From a bacterium ADurb.Bin157 (GTDB lineage Bacteria > Muiribacteriota > Ozemobacteria > Ozemobacterales > Ozemobacteraceae): DNA of 39,659 nucleotides. The translations under genes were made by a program, and so were the position numbers. Where the stretch lies: assembly GCA_002070375.1 (NCBI GenBank), contig MWDD01000022.1, positions 1 to 39,659 of the forward strand, written 5' to 3'. How positions within the stretch are numbered: position 1 is the first letter of the stretch; every line of letters begins with the position of its first letter. The notes beneath the pieces are model-generated. The model had not been told where the DNA came from and made no database searches. It worked only from the letters and a program-made list of their open reading frames with translations. Below, in pieces: positions 15,350-24,059 of this stretch.

Positions 15350-17749
15350 TCAGTCTCTCTTTCTGTTATTAGGTTTTTCACTTTTGTCGGCGTAATAAAT
15401 TCTAAGTCTTTTGAACCATTCCGCATTGCTTTTTTCATCAAGCATAATATCGTAGCTTCCAACCGCGCGACACACATAAACAAAATCCTTCACAAAAGAA
15501 AACACCGCATCTGCCGCCGCCTCTTTTGCCACTAAAAAAGCATTCTGTGCATCAATTAAATCTAACACACTCACAGCGCCCCTGCTGTATGCATTCTGCA
15601 CTAGCGCGAGCATTTTTTCGGCGTATTCCGCCCTTGAATTAGCCAAGTTTATGCTGGCAAACGAAGCTTTAGCGTCTTCTAACGCAACTCTGGTATTGAG
15701 TTCAAGGCGGTCTTTCAAATAATCTCTTTCTGCCTTCAGTCTCAAAACTTCTGCATTCACCTGCTTTATCGATGCTGTTCTCGCACGACCTTCAAAAACA
15801 GGCAAAGACACATTCAGCCCAATGTAACTGTCATTTTTATCAGGTATCTTAAATACGCTGTTGAAGGGGGGCGGCACAAACTTTTCATCGCCCGTTCCCC
15901 ATTCTTTAAAGGTTCTGGTAAAGTTTAACTGCAAAGCAACGGTTGGGTCTTTTCCCCGCTTTTTTTCAGACTTGAGCAATCTTTCTGCTGCCGCTATTCC
16001 CCCGTCGATTTGCCTGATTTCGGGAGAAAACTCAAATGTATCGGCCACCATAAAATCTTTAAAAATCTTGTAACCCCGCAAGTTATCGATATATGGCTCC
16101 ATCTGAACATAATTCAAATAAAAACTGTCTTTGCTCAAATCGAAATTGTCTAAATCGAACTCTTCTTCCTGAGAATTCTGCAGCACTTCATTAAGAGCCA
16201 TTACAGCTTTTTTCAAGACTGCCTGTGCCCCAATCACAGCCTGACGCGCGCCTGCCATTTGAATTTCCCATCGATAGACCTCGCCCGGCCCCGATGTTCC
16301 CACTTTTTCGCGCAACTTTGCCATTTCCAAATTAACCCGGGTAACCTCAAGATTATCTTTTTGAATGTTTACCATAGCGTGACTTTTTGAAACGTTCACA
16401 TAAGCCATCAGAGCCTCTTTAATTATATCAAGCATCAGCGCGCGCTCTTCTTCGCTTTTCACACTTTCAAACAACCGCTGAATATCAATATTTGCGTTAG
16501 CTTTCTCACTGTGAATCACATATAATAGGTCAGCGCCAAGTTTTGCCGAATGCTGCGCGGGCGTTAAAATCGAATCTGCGCGATCTTTATCGATGTTAAG
16601 TTGATTAAGGGAAATTTGCAAAACGGGGTCGTATGCCGATTTCGCTTCTATTGTCTTTTGACGCTGCTTTTCTTTTTCCCGGTTTTTGGCAATTAATCGC
16701 AAGTTCTTGGTGAGAGCAGTTTCTATAACTGTCCCGATATCCATCTGTTTATTATTGCCTTTACTATTTCCATAAAACAAAATCGCGTCTGTCATTTGGC
16801 TCCAGGTCGGAAACACACCTATTTTTTCTGCTGTTTCCATATTAAAAGCTAGTCTTTCAGGCATAGTAAAATCTGTATTAAAAGAACCGGCATCATCACC
16901 GGCAAAAATCCTGTTCAAATTTATCGCTATTCTTCGTGCAAGCTTTTGGTTGTCGATATCGGGAGTAAGACTGCAAAAAACGCCGTTTTCAACAGGTATT
17001 CTGCCTAACATTGCCATAGAGGGAACCTTTAATTCATTAAGCAATTCAATAATTTCTTTTTGATAATCGAACGGCCTTCCAAAAATCGGCACAATCATAG
17101 CCGCCTTAGCTTTAACAAGAAGTCTCTTCATTTCATCGAGGCCTTTACCGGTTTCTGCGATTATGATCTCTGTTTTTTGCTTATCTGCCTCTGATTTTAA
17201 GTATTCAGCCAAATGGGGGACGGCTCTTAAATAATTTGGAGACATAATCAAATGCAAAGTATCAAACTCTTTAACCCTGCGAAAAGCCTCGATTTGATGC
17301 AGAAAATCTACCCCAAAATCAATATAACTCAGATTTTTAACACCGCTTGAATTGCCGCTTTTCGCGATGCCTTGAATATGTCCGTTAACTATATGCGCCG
17401 CGATTACAGGTTTTCTGAAAATACGCATTGACGCGCATAAATGAGAAGAGACAGGCCCCAAGGTCAATACAGCATCATATTTTTCGTTTCTTAATGCCTT
17501 ATATATCAAAGCTTGAATGGCCGACTCATCTTCGAACGGGCGCAGAGCAGCGTTCGTTTTTTCCAATAAAACAATGTCTTTTTCAGAAAAAATCTTAGTA
17601 AGCTCGCCATTGACGGCATCAATTAAATAAACGAAATCATCTCGTTCACTGTCAGCTATAACTGCAACTCTATACTGCTTAGCATCAGCCGAAACAGCAA
17701 GTAAAACCACAAAAACAAAAAGCAACGCAAACCTGAAAATGTTTTTCAT
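15350..17749 (-). CDS. ABC-type substrate-binding domain fused to a TolC-like outer-membrane channel
   Basis: The 799-residue protein starts with a signal peptide (about 1-23). Residues about 25-305 resemble the periplasmic 'ABC transporter substrate binding protein' family (YRVAVIADSERDDF, YDAVLTLGPVSSHL, KPVIAAHIVNG, AAMIVPIFGRPF, ARRIAINLNRIFAG). Residues about 330-785 are a TolC/OEP-type region. It has long alpha-hairpin coiled coils (LEVTRVNLEMAKLREKVGTS, RAEYAEKMLALVQNAYSRGA) and the typical SVLDLIDAQNAFL motif. TolC proteins form outer-membrane exit ducts. A sensor-like binding domain at the N-terminus is unusual. The start has GGAGA upstream. It converges on the phosphatase pair, which may be functionally linked. 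The fusion lies in one uninterrupted frame. Confidence 0.82.
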   Translation of the reverse strand: MKNIFRFALLFVFVVLLAVSADAKQYRVAVIADSERDDFVYLIDAVNGELTKIFSEKDIVLLEKTNAALRPFEDESAIQALIYKALRNEKYDAVLTLGPVSSHLCASMRIFRKPVIAAHIVNGHIQGIAKSGNSSGVKNLSYIDFGVDFLHQIEAFRRVKEFDTLHLIMSPNYLRAVPHLAEYLKSEADKQKTEIIIAETGKGLDEMKRLLVKAKAAMIVPIFGRPFDYQKEIIELLNELKVPSMAMLGRIPVENGVFCSLTPDIDNQKLARRIAINLNRIFAGDDAGSFNTDFTMPERLAFNMETAEKIGVFPTWSQMTDAILFYGNSKGNNKQMDIGTVIETALTKNLRLIAKNREKEKQRQKTIEAKSAYDPVLQISLNQLNIDKDRADSILTPAQHSAKLGADLLYVIHSEKANANIDIQRLFESVKSEEERALMLDIIKEALMAYVNVSKSHAMVNIQKDNLEVTRVNLEMAKLREKVGTSGPGEVYRWEIQMAGARQAVIGAQAVLKKAVMALNEVLQNSQEEEFDLDNFDLSKDSFYLNYVQMEPYIDNLRGYKIFKDFMVADTFEFSPEIRQIDGGIAAAERLLKSEKKRGKDPTVALQLNFTRTFKEWGTGDEKFVPPPFNSVFKIPDKNDSYIGLNVSLPVFEGRARTASIKQVNAEVLRLKAERDYLKDRLELNTRVALEDAKASFASINLANSRAEYAEKMLALVQNAYSRGAVSVLDLIDAQNAFLVAKEAAADAVFSFVKDFVYVCRAVGSYDIMLDEKSNAEWFKRLRIYYADKSEKPNNRKRD

Positions 17750-17777
17750 AAGCCAAGTCTCCTAATTTTCTGCCTGC

Positions 17778-17806
17778 ATGTTAACAGAATTTCTGACATT
17801 TTGTAA
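17778..17806 (-). promoter_or_regulatory. Probable promoter of the TolC-fusion gene
   Basis: TTACAA (17806-17801), a 17-nt spacer and TAACAT (17783-17778) on the minus strand, about 29 nt before the start codon. Confidence 0.45.
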
Positions 17807-17890
17807 CCGAAACCCTTAATTTTTTACCTGAAAATGCCGATATATATAGAGGAATAAATATATAAAAACGCAAATAAAGGAGGCAAGATT

Positions 17891-18562
17891 ATGAACATCA
17901 ATCCACTTTCTAATATAGCGATAGCTTCAATTCATACTTATTGCCCGCCTTCACTTCAGAACGCCGAATGCGGAAAGAATATGAAACCCGGACACTGCGG
18001 CTGTATTGCCCCGGCAAATATACAAAAATTTGAAATTGCCGAAGAAACAGACGAAGTTTTACAAAATCAAAGCACCGCGCAAAAGCCGGCCGATGCAGAC
18101 AAAAAGTTGTCGTCTGCAGCATCGCTCGGCAGCTTAGAACTCGCGGACTTTTCGATCGACGGCCTTGAATCACAAATCGAATCCCTCTCAAAAGAGCTCG
18201 AAGACGCTTTTGGAAGATTCGCTTTTATGAACGGCATTTCAAGAGACCCTGAGATAGAGTTGGGAATAAGCCCCAACAATAATGTTTACGTTAAATCGCC
18301 CCACCCCGACAAAGAACGAATCGAAGAATTTTTCGCCAACAACGAATATCATCGGAGCAAAATAAATGAGTTAAGCAGTAAAACTCAGATGCTTGAAGCT
18401 ATAAAAGAAAGCCTTGAGTTTCAACAGAGATACGCCGTCGACCCCAAAGCGGCGGTAGAAGAATTCTCTCATTTGTTCAACGACAGCTACAAACGGTCCA
18501 CAACGGTTAAGATTAACTCAGAAGGCCTTGATTACCAAGTAAAAGGCTCTGTTACAATATAA
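17891..18562 (+). CDS. Hypothetical protein, 223 residues
   Basis: I do not recognise this protein. The N-terminal 45 residues are rich in Cys, Pro and Gly, with cysteines in HTYCPPSLQ, AECGK and PGHCGCI, which might bind a metal. A low-complexity linker follows. Residues about 80-200 are acidic and helical, probably coiled coil (DGLESQIESLSKELEDAFGR). A short beta-rich end reads TTVKINSEGLDYQVKGSV. There is no signal peptide. AAAGGAGG precedes the ATG by 7 nt. It is transcribed away from the TolC-fusion gene and has its own terminator, so it is a single-gene unit. Confidence 0.7.
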   Translation: MNINPLSNIAIASIHTYCPPSLQNAECGKNMKPGHCGCIAPANIQKFEIAEETDEVLQNQSTAQKPADADKKLSSAASLGSLELADFSIDGLESQIESLSKELEDAFGRFAFMNGISRDPEIELGISPNNNVYVKSPHPDKERIEEFFANNEYHRSKINELSSKTQMLEAIKESLEFQQRYAVDPKAAVEEFSHLFNDSYKRSTTVKINSEGLDYQVKGSVTI

Positions 18563-18580
18563 AACTTCTGAAATAATTAA

Positions 18581-18610
18581 ATACCGCCCTTAAAAGGGGC
18601 GGTATTTTTT
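18581..18610. terminator. Bidirectional terminator between convergent genes
   Basis: ATACCGCCC pairs with GGGCGGTAT around the loop TTAAAAG and is followed by T6 on the plus strand. It separates the 223-residue gene from glgB. Confidence 0.85.
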
Positions 18611-18644
18611 ATGCCGATAATTTATAAACAGCTTTAGTTCGCTG

Positions 18645-20864
18645 TTAAATAGAGAACTTAAAGCCGATAAGCGCTAAGGGAGGCAAGTCAACGACAATCG
18701 AAGCGGGTCTGTTGTTCCAAGAATGGTTTTCGGACCATTTTCCGCCCAAGTTGCCGACATTGGTGCCAAAATACATTTCAGAGTCTGAATTGAGAATTTC
18801 TTTATAGAAACCTTCACGAGGAACGCCCACTCTGTAATTCTTGTGGGGAACGGGGGTATAATTTGCGATGAATAATGTAATTTCATCGGAGTTATCACCC
18901 TTTCGTATCCAACTGACAACACTTTGATCGGAATCCTCGAAGCTTATCCACTCAAAACCGTCAGATTCACAGTCTTTTGCGTGCAACGACTCTTCAGCTT
19001 TATAAAGATGATTCAAATGAGTAACCAATCTTTGCAAACCTTCGTGAGATTCGTAATCAAGAAGATGCCAATCAAGACTTTGATTGCTGTTCCATTCATT
19101 CCACTGACCGAAATCAGTGCCCATAAAGAGCAACTTTTTGCCGGGCATTGTCCACATCATTGAAAATAAAAGCCTTAAATTGGCAAATTTTTGCCAAAAA
19201 TCACCGGGCATTTTATTAATCAAATTACCCTTGCCGTGCACAACTTCATCGTGTGAAAGCACGTAAACAAAGTTTTCGGTAAACGCGTATATAAGAGGGA
19301 AAGTTAAATCATTGTGATGATAAGTGCGATAAACAGGGTCTTTCTTGAAGTAACTCAATGTGTCGTTCATCCAACCCATGTTCCACTTAAATGTGAATCC
19401 AAGACCACCCTCCGAACAAGGTTTAGAAACACCGGGGAAGGCCGTTGATTCTTCTGCTATGTTCATTGTTCCGGGGAACTTTTGATGGCAAATGCTGTTC
19501 AAATATTTCAAAAATTCAATGGCTTCGAGATTTTCGCGGCCGCCGAATTTATTGGGGATCCATTCATTTGCGCTTCTTGAATAGTCGAGATAAAGCATTG
19601 AAGCAACCGCGTCTACTCTTAAACCGTCGATATGGTATTTGTCTATCCAGAATAAAGCACTGCTGATTAAAAAGTTTTTAACTTCGTTTCTGCCGAAATT
19701 AAATATGAGGGTACCCCAATCTTTGTGCTCGCCCTGGCGGGGGTCGGCATGCTCATATAAGCAGGTGCCGTCGAATTTGGCGAGACCGTGAGCATCTTTC
19801 GGAAAGTGAGCGGGAACCCAGTCAAGAATAATCCCAATACCGTTTTCATGCATATAGTCAACAAAATACATAAAGTCCTTAGGACTTCCAAAGCGGCTTG
19901 TGGGAGCAAAATAACCTGTCACCTGATAACCCCATGAGATATCAAGAGGGTGCTCTGTAACAGGCATAAGCTCTATATGGGTATAACCTAAGCGCTTAAC
20001 GTAATCGGCGATTATAGGCGCCAATTCCCGATAGGTCATAAATCGGTTGCCTTCTTCAAGATTTCTCATGAATGAGCCTAAGTGACATTCGTATATAGAA
20101 ATAGGTTCACGTTTAAGATTTTTCGATTCTCTTGCACGTATCCATTCTTCGTCCTGCCATTCGTAACCCGATATATCATATATTTTGCTTGCGGTTTTAG
20201 GTCTGACTTCCGCATAGAAAGCAAACGGATCTATCTTTTCGAGCAGAGCGCCTTCTTTGGTTTTAACTTCAAACTTATAGTTTTGGCCCACTTGCAGCCC
20301 GGGCACAAAGATTTCCCAGATACCGGAATTGCCGAGTGTTCTCATGACGTGTCTTCGGCCGTCCCAGTTATTAAAGTCGCCCACAACGCTGACTCTTCTG
20401 GCATTAGGCGCCCACACTGCAAATGAAACACCGCCCAGTTTGTCTTCGAAATAATCAAAATATCTAACATGAGCACCCATTTTTTCATGAAGTTCATGAT
20501 GATTGCCTTCGCTAAACAGGTGTTGATCCATTTCTCCGATTGTCGGCATAAAAGCGTAAGAGTCATAAAACTCTGCGCTGGCTCCGTTAGCATAATAGCT
20601 CTTCAGCCTATAGGAAAAAACTTTATTTCTTGCAGTTATTACCGCTTCAAAAAAACCCGCATCATGAAGTTTATTCATCTTAAAAGCTTCGCCGTTTGAA
20701 GTATCAACAACATCTGCGGTTTGAGCATCAGGTAAAAAAGCTCTTACAGCCACACATTTTTTGCCGTTAAATTCTGTTTCGTGTATGCCCAGAATCTGAA
20801 AAGGATCGTGATGATCAGTATTTATAATCCTTTCAACGGCTGCATTGTCTATTATCCGATTCAT
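18645..20864 (-). CDS. glgB: 1,4-alpha-glucan branching enzyme
   Basis: This cytoplasmic GH13 enzyme of 739 residues makes alpha-1,6 branches in glycogen. An N-terminal carbohydrate-binding domain (about 10-110) is followed by a CBM48-like domain ([20 protein letters not shown]) and the (beta/alpha)8 barrel. The barrel motifs are [26 protein letters not shown] (nucleophile D418), NIAEEST (acid/base E471) and [12 protein letters not shown] (D539). Length and motifs match full-length bacterial GlgB. It starts 9 nt after trxA, with AAGGAA as ribosome binding site, so the two probably share a transcript. No other glycogen gene is in the window. Confidence 0.97.
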   Translation of the reverse strand: MNRIIDNAAVERIINTDHHDPFQILGIHETEFNGKKCVAVRAFLPDAQTADVVDTSNGEAFKMNKLHDAGFFEAVITARNKVFSYRLKSYYANGASAEFYDSYAFMPTIGEMDQHLFSEGNHHELHEKMGAHVRYFDYFEDKLGGVSFAVWAPNARRVSVVGDFNNWDGRRHVMRTLGNSGIWEIFVPGLQVGQNYKFEVKTKEGALLEKIDPFAFYAEVRPKTASKIYDISGYEWQDEEWIRARESKNLKREPISIYECHLGSFMRNLEEGNRFMTYRELAPIIADYVKRLGYTHIELMPVTEHPLDISWGYQVTGYFAPTSRFGSPKDFMYFVDYMHENGIGIILDWVPAHFPKDAHGLAKFDGTCLYEHADPRQGEHKDWGTLIFNFGRNEVKNFLISSALFWIDKYHIDGLRVDAVASMLYLDYSRSANEWIPNKFGGRENLEAIEFLKYLNSICHQKFPGTMNIAEESTAFPGVSKPCSEGGLGFTFKWNMGWMNDTLSYFKKDPVYRTYHHNDLTFPLIYAFTENFVYVLSHDEVVHGKGNLINKMPGDFWQKFANLRLLFSMMWTMPGKKLLFMGTDFGQWNEWNSNQSLDWHLLDYESHEGLQRLVTHLNHLYKAEESLHAKDCESDGFEWISFEDSDQSVVSWIRKGDNSDEITLFIANYTPVPHKNYRVGVPREGFYKEILNSDSEMYFGTNVGNLGGKWSENHSWNNRPASIVVDLPPLALIGFKFSI

Positions 20865-20873
20865 AAATATTCC

Positions 20874-21188
20874 TTAAAGCATTTCTTGTATTTGTTTTGC
20901 CAATTCGGCTTCGGCAACGACTCCAACTTGTGTGTTAACAGCTTCTCCGCCTTTAAAAAAGACAAGCGTAGGAATAACCGAAACATTGTAAGCTTCTGCA
21001 ATTTCGGGACTTTCGTCTATATTAACCTTTACAATTTTTGCATTCGGGAATTTTGCCGCAAGGCTGTCTATGATAGGGCCCATCATTCTGCACGGTCCAC
21101 ACCAGGGGGCATAAAAATCAACAAGAGCATTTGCTTTAGCGTCAATAATTTCGCTTTTAAAAGTGGTTTTATTCAATTCTGTAGCCAT
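20874..21188 (-). CDS. trxA: Thioredoxin
   Basis: The 104-residue thioredoxin has the active site WCGPC (residues 29-33), the buried aspartate in LVDFYAPW and the cis-proline loop VIPTLVFF. It is a general cytoplasmic disulfide reductase. ATG 21188 is chosen because GAGGAG lies about 9 nt upstream and the length is then normal. The open frame extends 20 residues further but without a ribosome binding site. It leads a probable trxA-glgB operon. Confidence 0.95.
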   Translation of the reverse strand: MATELNKTTFKSEIIDAKANALVDFYAPWCGPCRMMGPIIDSLAAKFPNAKIVKVNIDESPEIAEAYNVSVIPTLVFFKGGEAVNTQVGVVAEAELAKQIQEML

Positions 21189-21221
21189 GTTAAGTCTCCT
21201 CATAACAAGATTTGATATAAA

Positions 21222-21250
21222 ATAATACACTTTATTCTGAATAAACACAA
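21222..21250 (-). promoter_or_regulatory. Promoter of the trxA-glgB operon
   Basis: TTGTGT (21250-21245), a 17-nt spacer and TATTAT (21227-21222) on the minus strand. Confidence 0.5.
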
Positions 21251-21278
21251 TATAAAGTTAAAGCGCTGTACATAAGGC

Positions 21279-21310
21279 AAAAGAGGCAAACACAATTATT
21301 TGCCTCTTTT
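21279..21310 (-). terminator. Terminator of the methyltransferase-divIVA operon
   Basis: The perfect 12-bp stem AAAAGAGGCAAA/TTTGCCTCTTTT ends in a T4 run. It lies just after the DivIVA-like gene and before the trxA promoter. Confidence 0.8.
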
Positions 21311-21331
21311 GGTTCAGGTTATACTAACTGA

Positions 21332-21820
21332 TTAAGCTACTTTCGGAAGAACCTCAAGATTTCTTGTATAAGAAGGGCCGTCTTCGTGAAGCATTGCCAA
21401 ATAAGATTCGAGAACAGTTCTTAATTCAACTCTCAAGGTTCTTTTTTGCTTTTTAAGCTCACGAATTTCTCTGCTAATTTGTTCAGCTTCGCTTCTGGCT
21501 TCGTCTAAAATTCTTTCAGACTGCAGTTCCGCTTCTTTGACAATCAGTTCCGCTTCTTTTTCGGCATTATCTTTTAGATCGCTTGACTGCTTTTGAGCGG
21601 TAATTACAGTTTGTTTGATGGTTTTTTCCAACTCAAGATAGTCTTGCATTTGCCCGCTCAAACGTTGCGCCTGATCTTTTAAAGCCTTATTTTCAGCATA
21701 AAGGGTTTCATATTCACGGCCGATCTTTTTCAGAAAGCTGTATACTTCGTTTTCGTCAAGACCGCCGATGCTTTTTCTGGTAAATTCTCTTTGAAAAATA
21801 TCCATTGGGGTAGTAATCAT
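21332..21820 (-). CDS. DivIVA-domain protein
   Basis: This 162-residue protein has the DivIVA N-terminal pattern: PMDIFQREFTRKSIGGLDENEVYSFL, then KIGREYETLYAENKALKDQ. A long coiled coil follows from about 35 to 145. DivIVA-family proteins bind curved membrane at poles and septa and recruit division or wall-synthesis factors. The first 10 residues lack the classic aromatic membrane-insertion loop of Bacillus DivIVA, so membrane targeting may differ. ATG 21820 is preceded by AGGAGG. A longer frame to 21958 would overlap the methyltransferase gene. It lies 25 nt after that gene, in one operon. Confidence 0.82.
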   Translation of the reverse strand: MITTPMDIFQREFTRKSIGGLDENEVYSFLKKIGREYETLYAENKALKDQAQRLSGQMQDYLELEKTIKQTVITAQKQSSDLKDNAEKEAELIVKEAELQSERILDEARSEAEQISREIRELKKQKRTLRVELRTVLESYLAMLHEDGPSYTRNLEVLPKVA

Positions 21821-21845
21821 GTTATTTGCCTCCTGACAAGATTCG

Positions 21846-23039
21846 TCACATTCTTTCCATAACGAGAATGCGGTTGGTATTTGTTCCTTTTTTATTATTC
21901 GACACATTAAAACAATTTGCCAGCTTCGTAAACTGCTGACTCTGCACATAAATCTCATTAACCTTGAACTGATGCATGTTGTGGCTTCTTGAACAAGTCA
22001 AACCAAGCACTATTTCATCCAAGTTCAATATTTTGCCCTGATATTTCACTTCTCCGACTTCCATCGCAACGATCCCGCCGGGCACCAAAACTCTGTGCAA
22101 ATCTGAAAGCACGTCAGAAATAAACTGCGACCATTCGCTTAAATTGGGTGTTTGCACAATTTTGCCGTCCACTTCTTCGCGTGCAATTCCGCAAAACCAA
22201 TTTTCGATCCAAGTGTCTTGCACATAATCGACCTGATTCAAAAACGGCGGCGAAGTCACTACCAAATTTACGCTGTTATCCTCCCAGCCGGTCAAGTTTC
22301 GTGCATCGCCGGTAGTAAAGATATGTTTTTTGGAATTAGCGTTCAATGTCTCTAATTGTCCGCTTTTAAGAGTGTCTTTCGCTTTTTTGATTATTCGTGA
22401 CTTAATTTCACGGTAATCGGGCATCTCTTGTCTGGTTTCGTTTATTTTCTGCTGACGATATTTCGGAATAGAAATCTGCGGAAACGAATAGGCAGAGAAA
22501 AAACCGGTTGAATGGCCGTGCAGTCTTGACAAAGCAATCATTTCGATAAATCTGTCTACATCATCCCGATGAGTTTTGAGGTAATTTTTAAGATTGATAA
22601 TTTCTTTGTATGTTTCAGGGTGATAAAACATGGACATATCTTCTTCAACAGACATATCAACATCTTTTTTCAAATTTATTTTTTCTAAACGCTTTTCGAT
22701 TTCTTCAACGGTTACAGGGTGAAGTTTCGGGTAAGCAATACGTTCAGAAAGAGGGTTAACGTCGTTGCTCAAAGCAACACGCCCGCTCAAAGCGGCTTGC
22801 AAAGCTGTCGTTCCGCGTCCGCCAAATGGGTCACCCACCACATCGCCTTTTTTTGTAAATTTGCTTATAAAAAAATCCGGCAATTCAGGTTTGAACGAAG
22901 CTCGATAAGAATTTGAATAATGCAGCGAGTGCATTTGTCTTTGCTTAGCTGTCCAAAACTCGTCGAAGATGCGAGGCACACTTCCGAGAGGAGTATCTAA
23001 ATAGTCATATTCATTGTTTGCGAGAGTCAGGGCGCTCAT
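21846..23039 (-). CDS. Orphan DNA methyltransferase (N4-cytosine/N6-adenine type)
   Basis: This 397-residue protein has the SAM-binding motif GDPFGGRGTT at about 69-78, followed by NDVNPLSERIAY. The catalytic motif TSPPFLNQVDYVQDTW starts at about 262. The order, SAM motif before TSPPF, is permuted relative to beta-class enzymes such as PvuII methylase, but common among stand-alone bacterial DNA methylases. The start is ATG 23039 with GTGGAGG upstream; an in-frame ATG at 23087 has no such site. No restriction endonuclease is adjacent. It precedes the DivIVA-like gene, suggesting a housekeeping or epigenetic role rather than restriction, which is inference. Confidence 0.85.
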   Translation of the reverse strand: MSALTLANNEYDYLDTPLGSVPRIFDEFWTAKQRQMHSLHYSNSYRASFKPELPDFFISKFTKKGDVVGDPFGGRGTTALQAALSGRVALSNDVNPLSERIAYPKLHPVTVEEIEKRLEKINLKKDVDMSVEEDMSMFYHPETYKEIINLKNYLKTHRDDVDRFIEMIALSRLHGHSTGFFSAYSFPQISIPKYRQQKINETRQEMPDYREIKSRIIKKAKDTLKSGQLETLNANSKKHIFTTGDARNLTGWEDNSVNLVVTSPPFLNQVDYVQDTWIENWFCGIAREEVDGKIVQTPNLSEWSQFISDVLSDLHRVLVPGGIVAMEVGEVKYQGKILNLDEIVLGLTCSRSHNMHQFKVNEIYVQSQQFTKLANCFNVSNNKKGTNTNRILVMERM

Positions 23040-23123
23040 ATTGCCTCCACTTTTCTTTTTTACAGACAATACATCGGCGTTATGCAAAAAAAAGTTAACG
23101 ACTTTTTCTCACAAGCTTAAATC

Positions 23124-23152
23124 TTGCCCACGACGAATAAATAGGTTATAAT
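23124..23152 (+). promoter_or_regulatory. Promoter of xdhC
   Basis: TTGCCC (23124-23129), a 17-nt spacer and a perfect TATAAT (23147-23152), about 41 nt before the start codon. Confidence 0.75.
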
Positions 23153-23193
23153 AGCATTTAGTAGCAGAAAACAGTATTTAAACGGAGAAAACA

Positions 23194-24000
23194 ATGGCAA
23201 TAGAGTTCTACACAGAATTACAAAAAGCATATAACAGCAACCAATCATTTGTTTTGTGCACAGTTATTGAAACCATAGGCAGCAGTCCCGGCAAAGTCGG
23301 ACAAAAAATGATTGTATTCAGAAATGGCGCCACAGTAGGTACTATAGGCGGCGGAATCAACGAAAACCGCGCAAAAGAAACAGCTCTTGACCTATTTGTA
23401 ACCGGCGGTTCGACCGTATTAAGCTTTGACATGTCAAACAACGATATGTTCGAAGGAGACCCTGTTTGCGGGGGGGAATCAAAAGTATTGCTCGAGCTTC
23501 AGAACAGCGAACCTCGCATGATTATATTTGGCGCAGGGCACATCGGCTGTTTATTGGCCAAAGTCGCTAACCTTTCAAGATTCAGAGTAACCATAGCGGA
23601 CGAACGCCCCGAATTCGCATCTGAGGCAGTTTTCCCCAACGGAATCGAAGTAATTTGCAAGCCTTACAAAGAGGCGGTAGAAGCAGCAAAAATAGACGAC
23701 AACAGCTATATTGTAGTGGCTACTCCGGGGCACGTAAAAGACCGTGAAACCATAGAATACGTGCTTAATTCCGATGCCGTTTACATAGGTCTTGTCGGTT
23801 CGGGTAAAAAATCTGCCAACTTCAGAGCTTCTCTTAAAGAAAGAGGTTTTGACCCCAAAAAAGTCGACGCCCTTTACACCCCCATCGGAATAAGCCTCGG
23901 CAGTACAACTCCCGAAGAAATTGTAATTGAAATTATGGCGCAAATAGTGGCGTTAAGAAACGGACGCGAGATTAGATACAACCCGGCTCAAAAACTGTAA
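23194..24000 (+). CDS. XdhC/CoxI family molybdoenzyme maturation protein
   Basis: The 268-residue protein has both XdhC modules. The N-terminal domain (VIETIGSSPGKVGQKM, GTIGGG, GDPVCGGES) is followed by a Rossmann domain with MIIFGAGHIG at about 109-118 and VVATPGHVKDRETIEYVL, YIGLVGSGKK and PIGISLGSTTPEEI. XdhC proteins insert or sulfurate the molybdenum cofactor of xanthine dehydrogenase-type enzymes. No molybdoenzyme gene is nearby, so its partner must be elsewhere. It has a strong promoter and its own terminator. The ribosome binding site is CGGAGAA, about 6 nt upstream. Confidence 0.92.
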   Translation: MAIEFYTELQKAYNSNQSFVLCTVIETIGSSPGKVGQKMIVFRNGATVGTIGGGINENRAKETALDLFVTGGSTVLSFDMSNNDMFEGDPVCGGESKVLLELQNSEPRMIIFGAGHIGCLLAKVANLSRFRVTIADERPEFASEAVFPNGIEVICKPYKEAVEAAKIDDNSYIVVATPGHVKDRETIEYVLNSDAVYIGLVGSGKKSANFRASLKERGFDPKKVDALYTPIGISLGSTTPEEIVIEIMAQIVALRNGREIRYNPAQKL

Positions 24001-24006
24001 TATAAA

Positions 24007-24041
24007 CAAAAAGGCCTGAGTTCGCGCTCAGGCCTTTTTGT
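24007..24041. terminator. Bidirectional terminator between xdhC and the MATE gene
   Basis: AAAAAGGCCTGAG pairs with CTCAGGCCTTTTT around the loop TTCGCG. It serves both convergent genes. Confidence 0.92.
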
Positions 24042-24059
24042 TTCATGCCGCAACAATTT

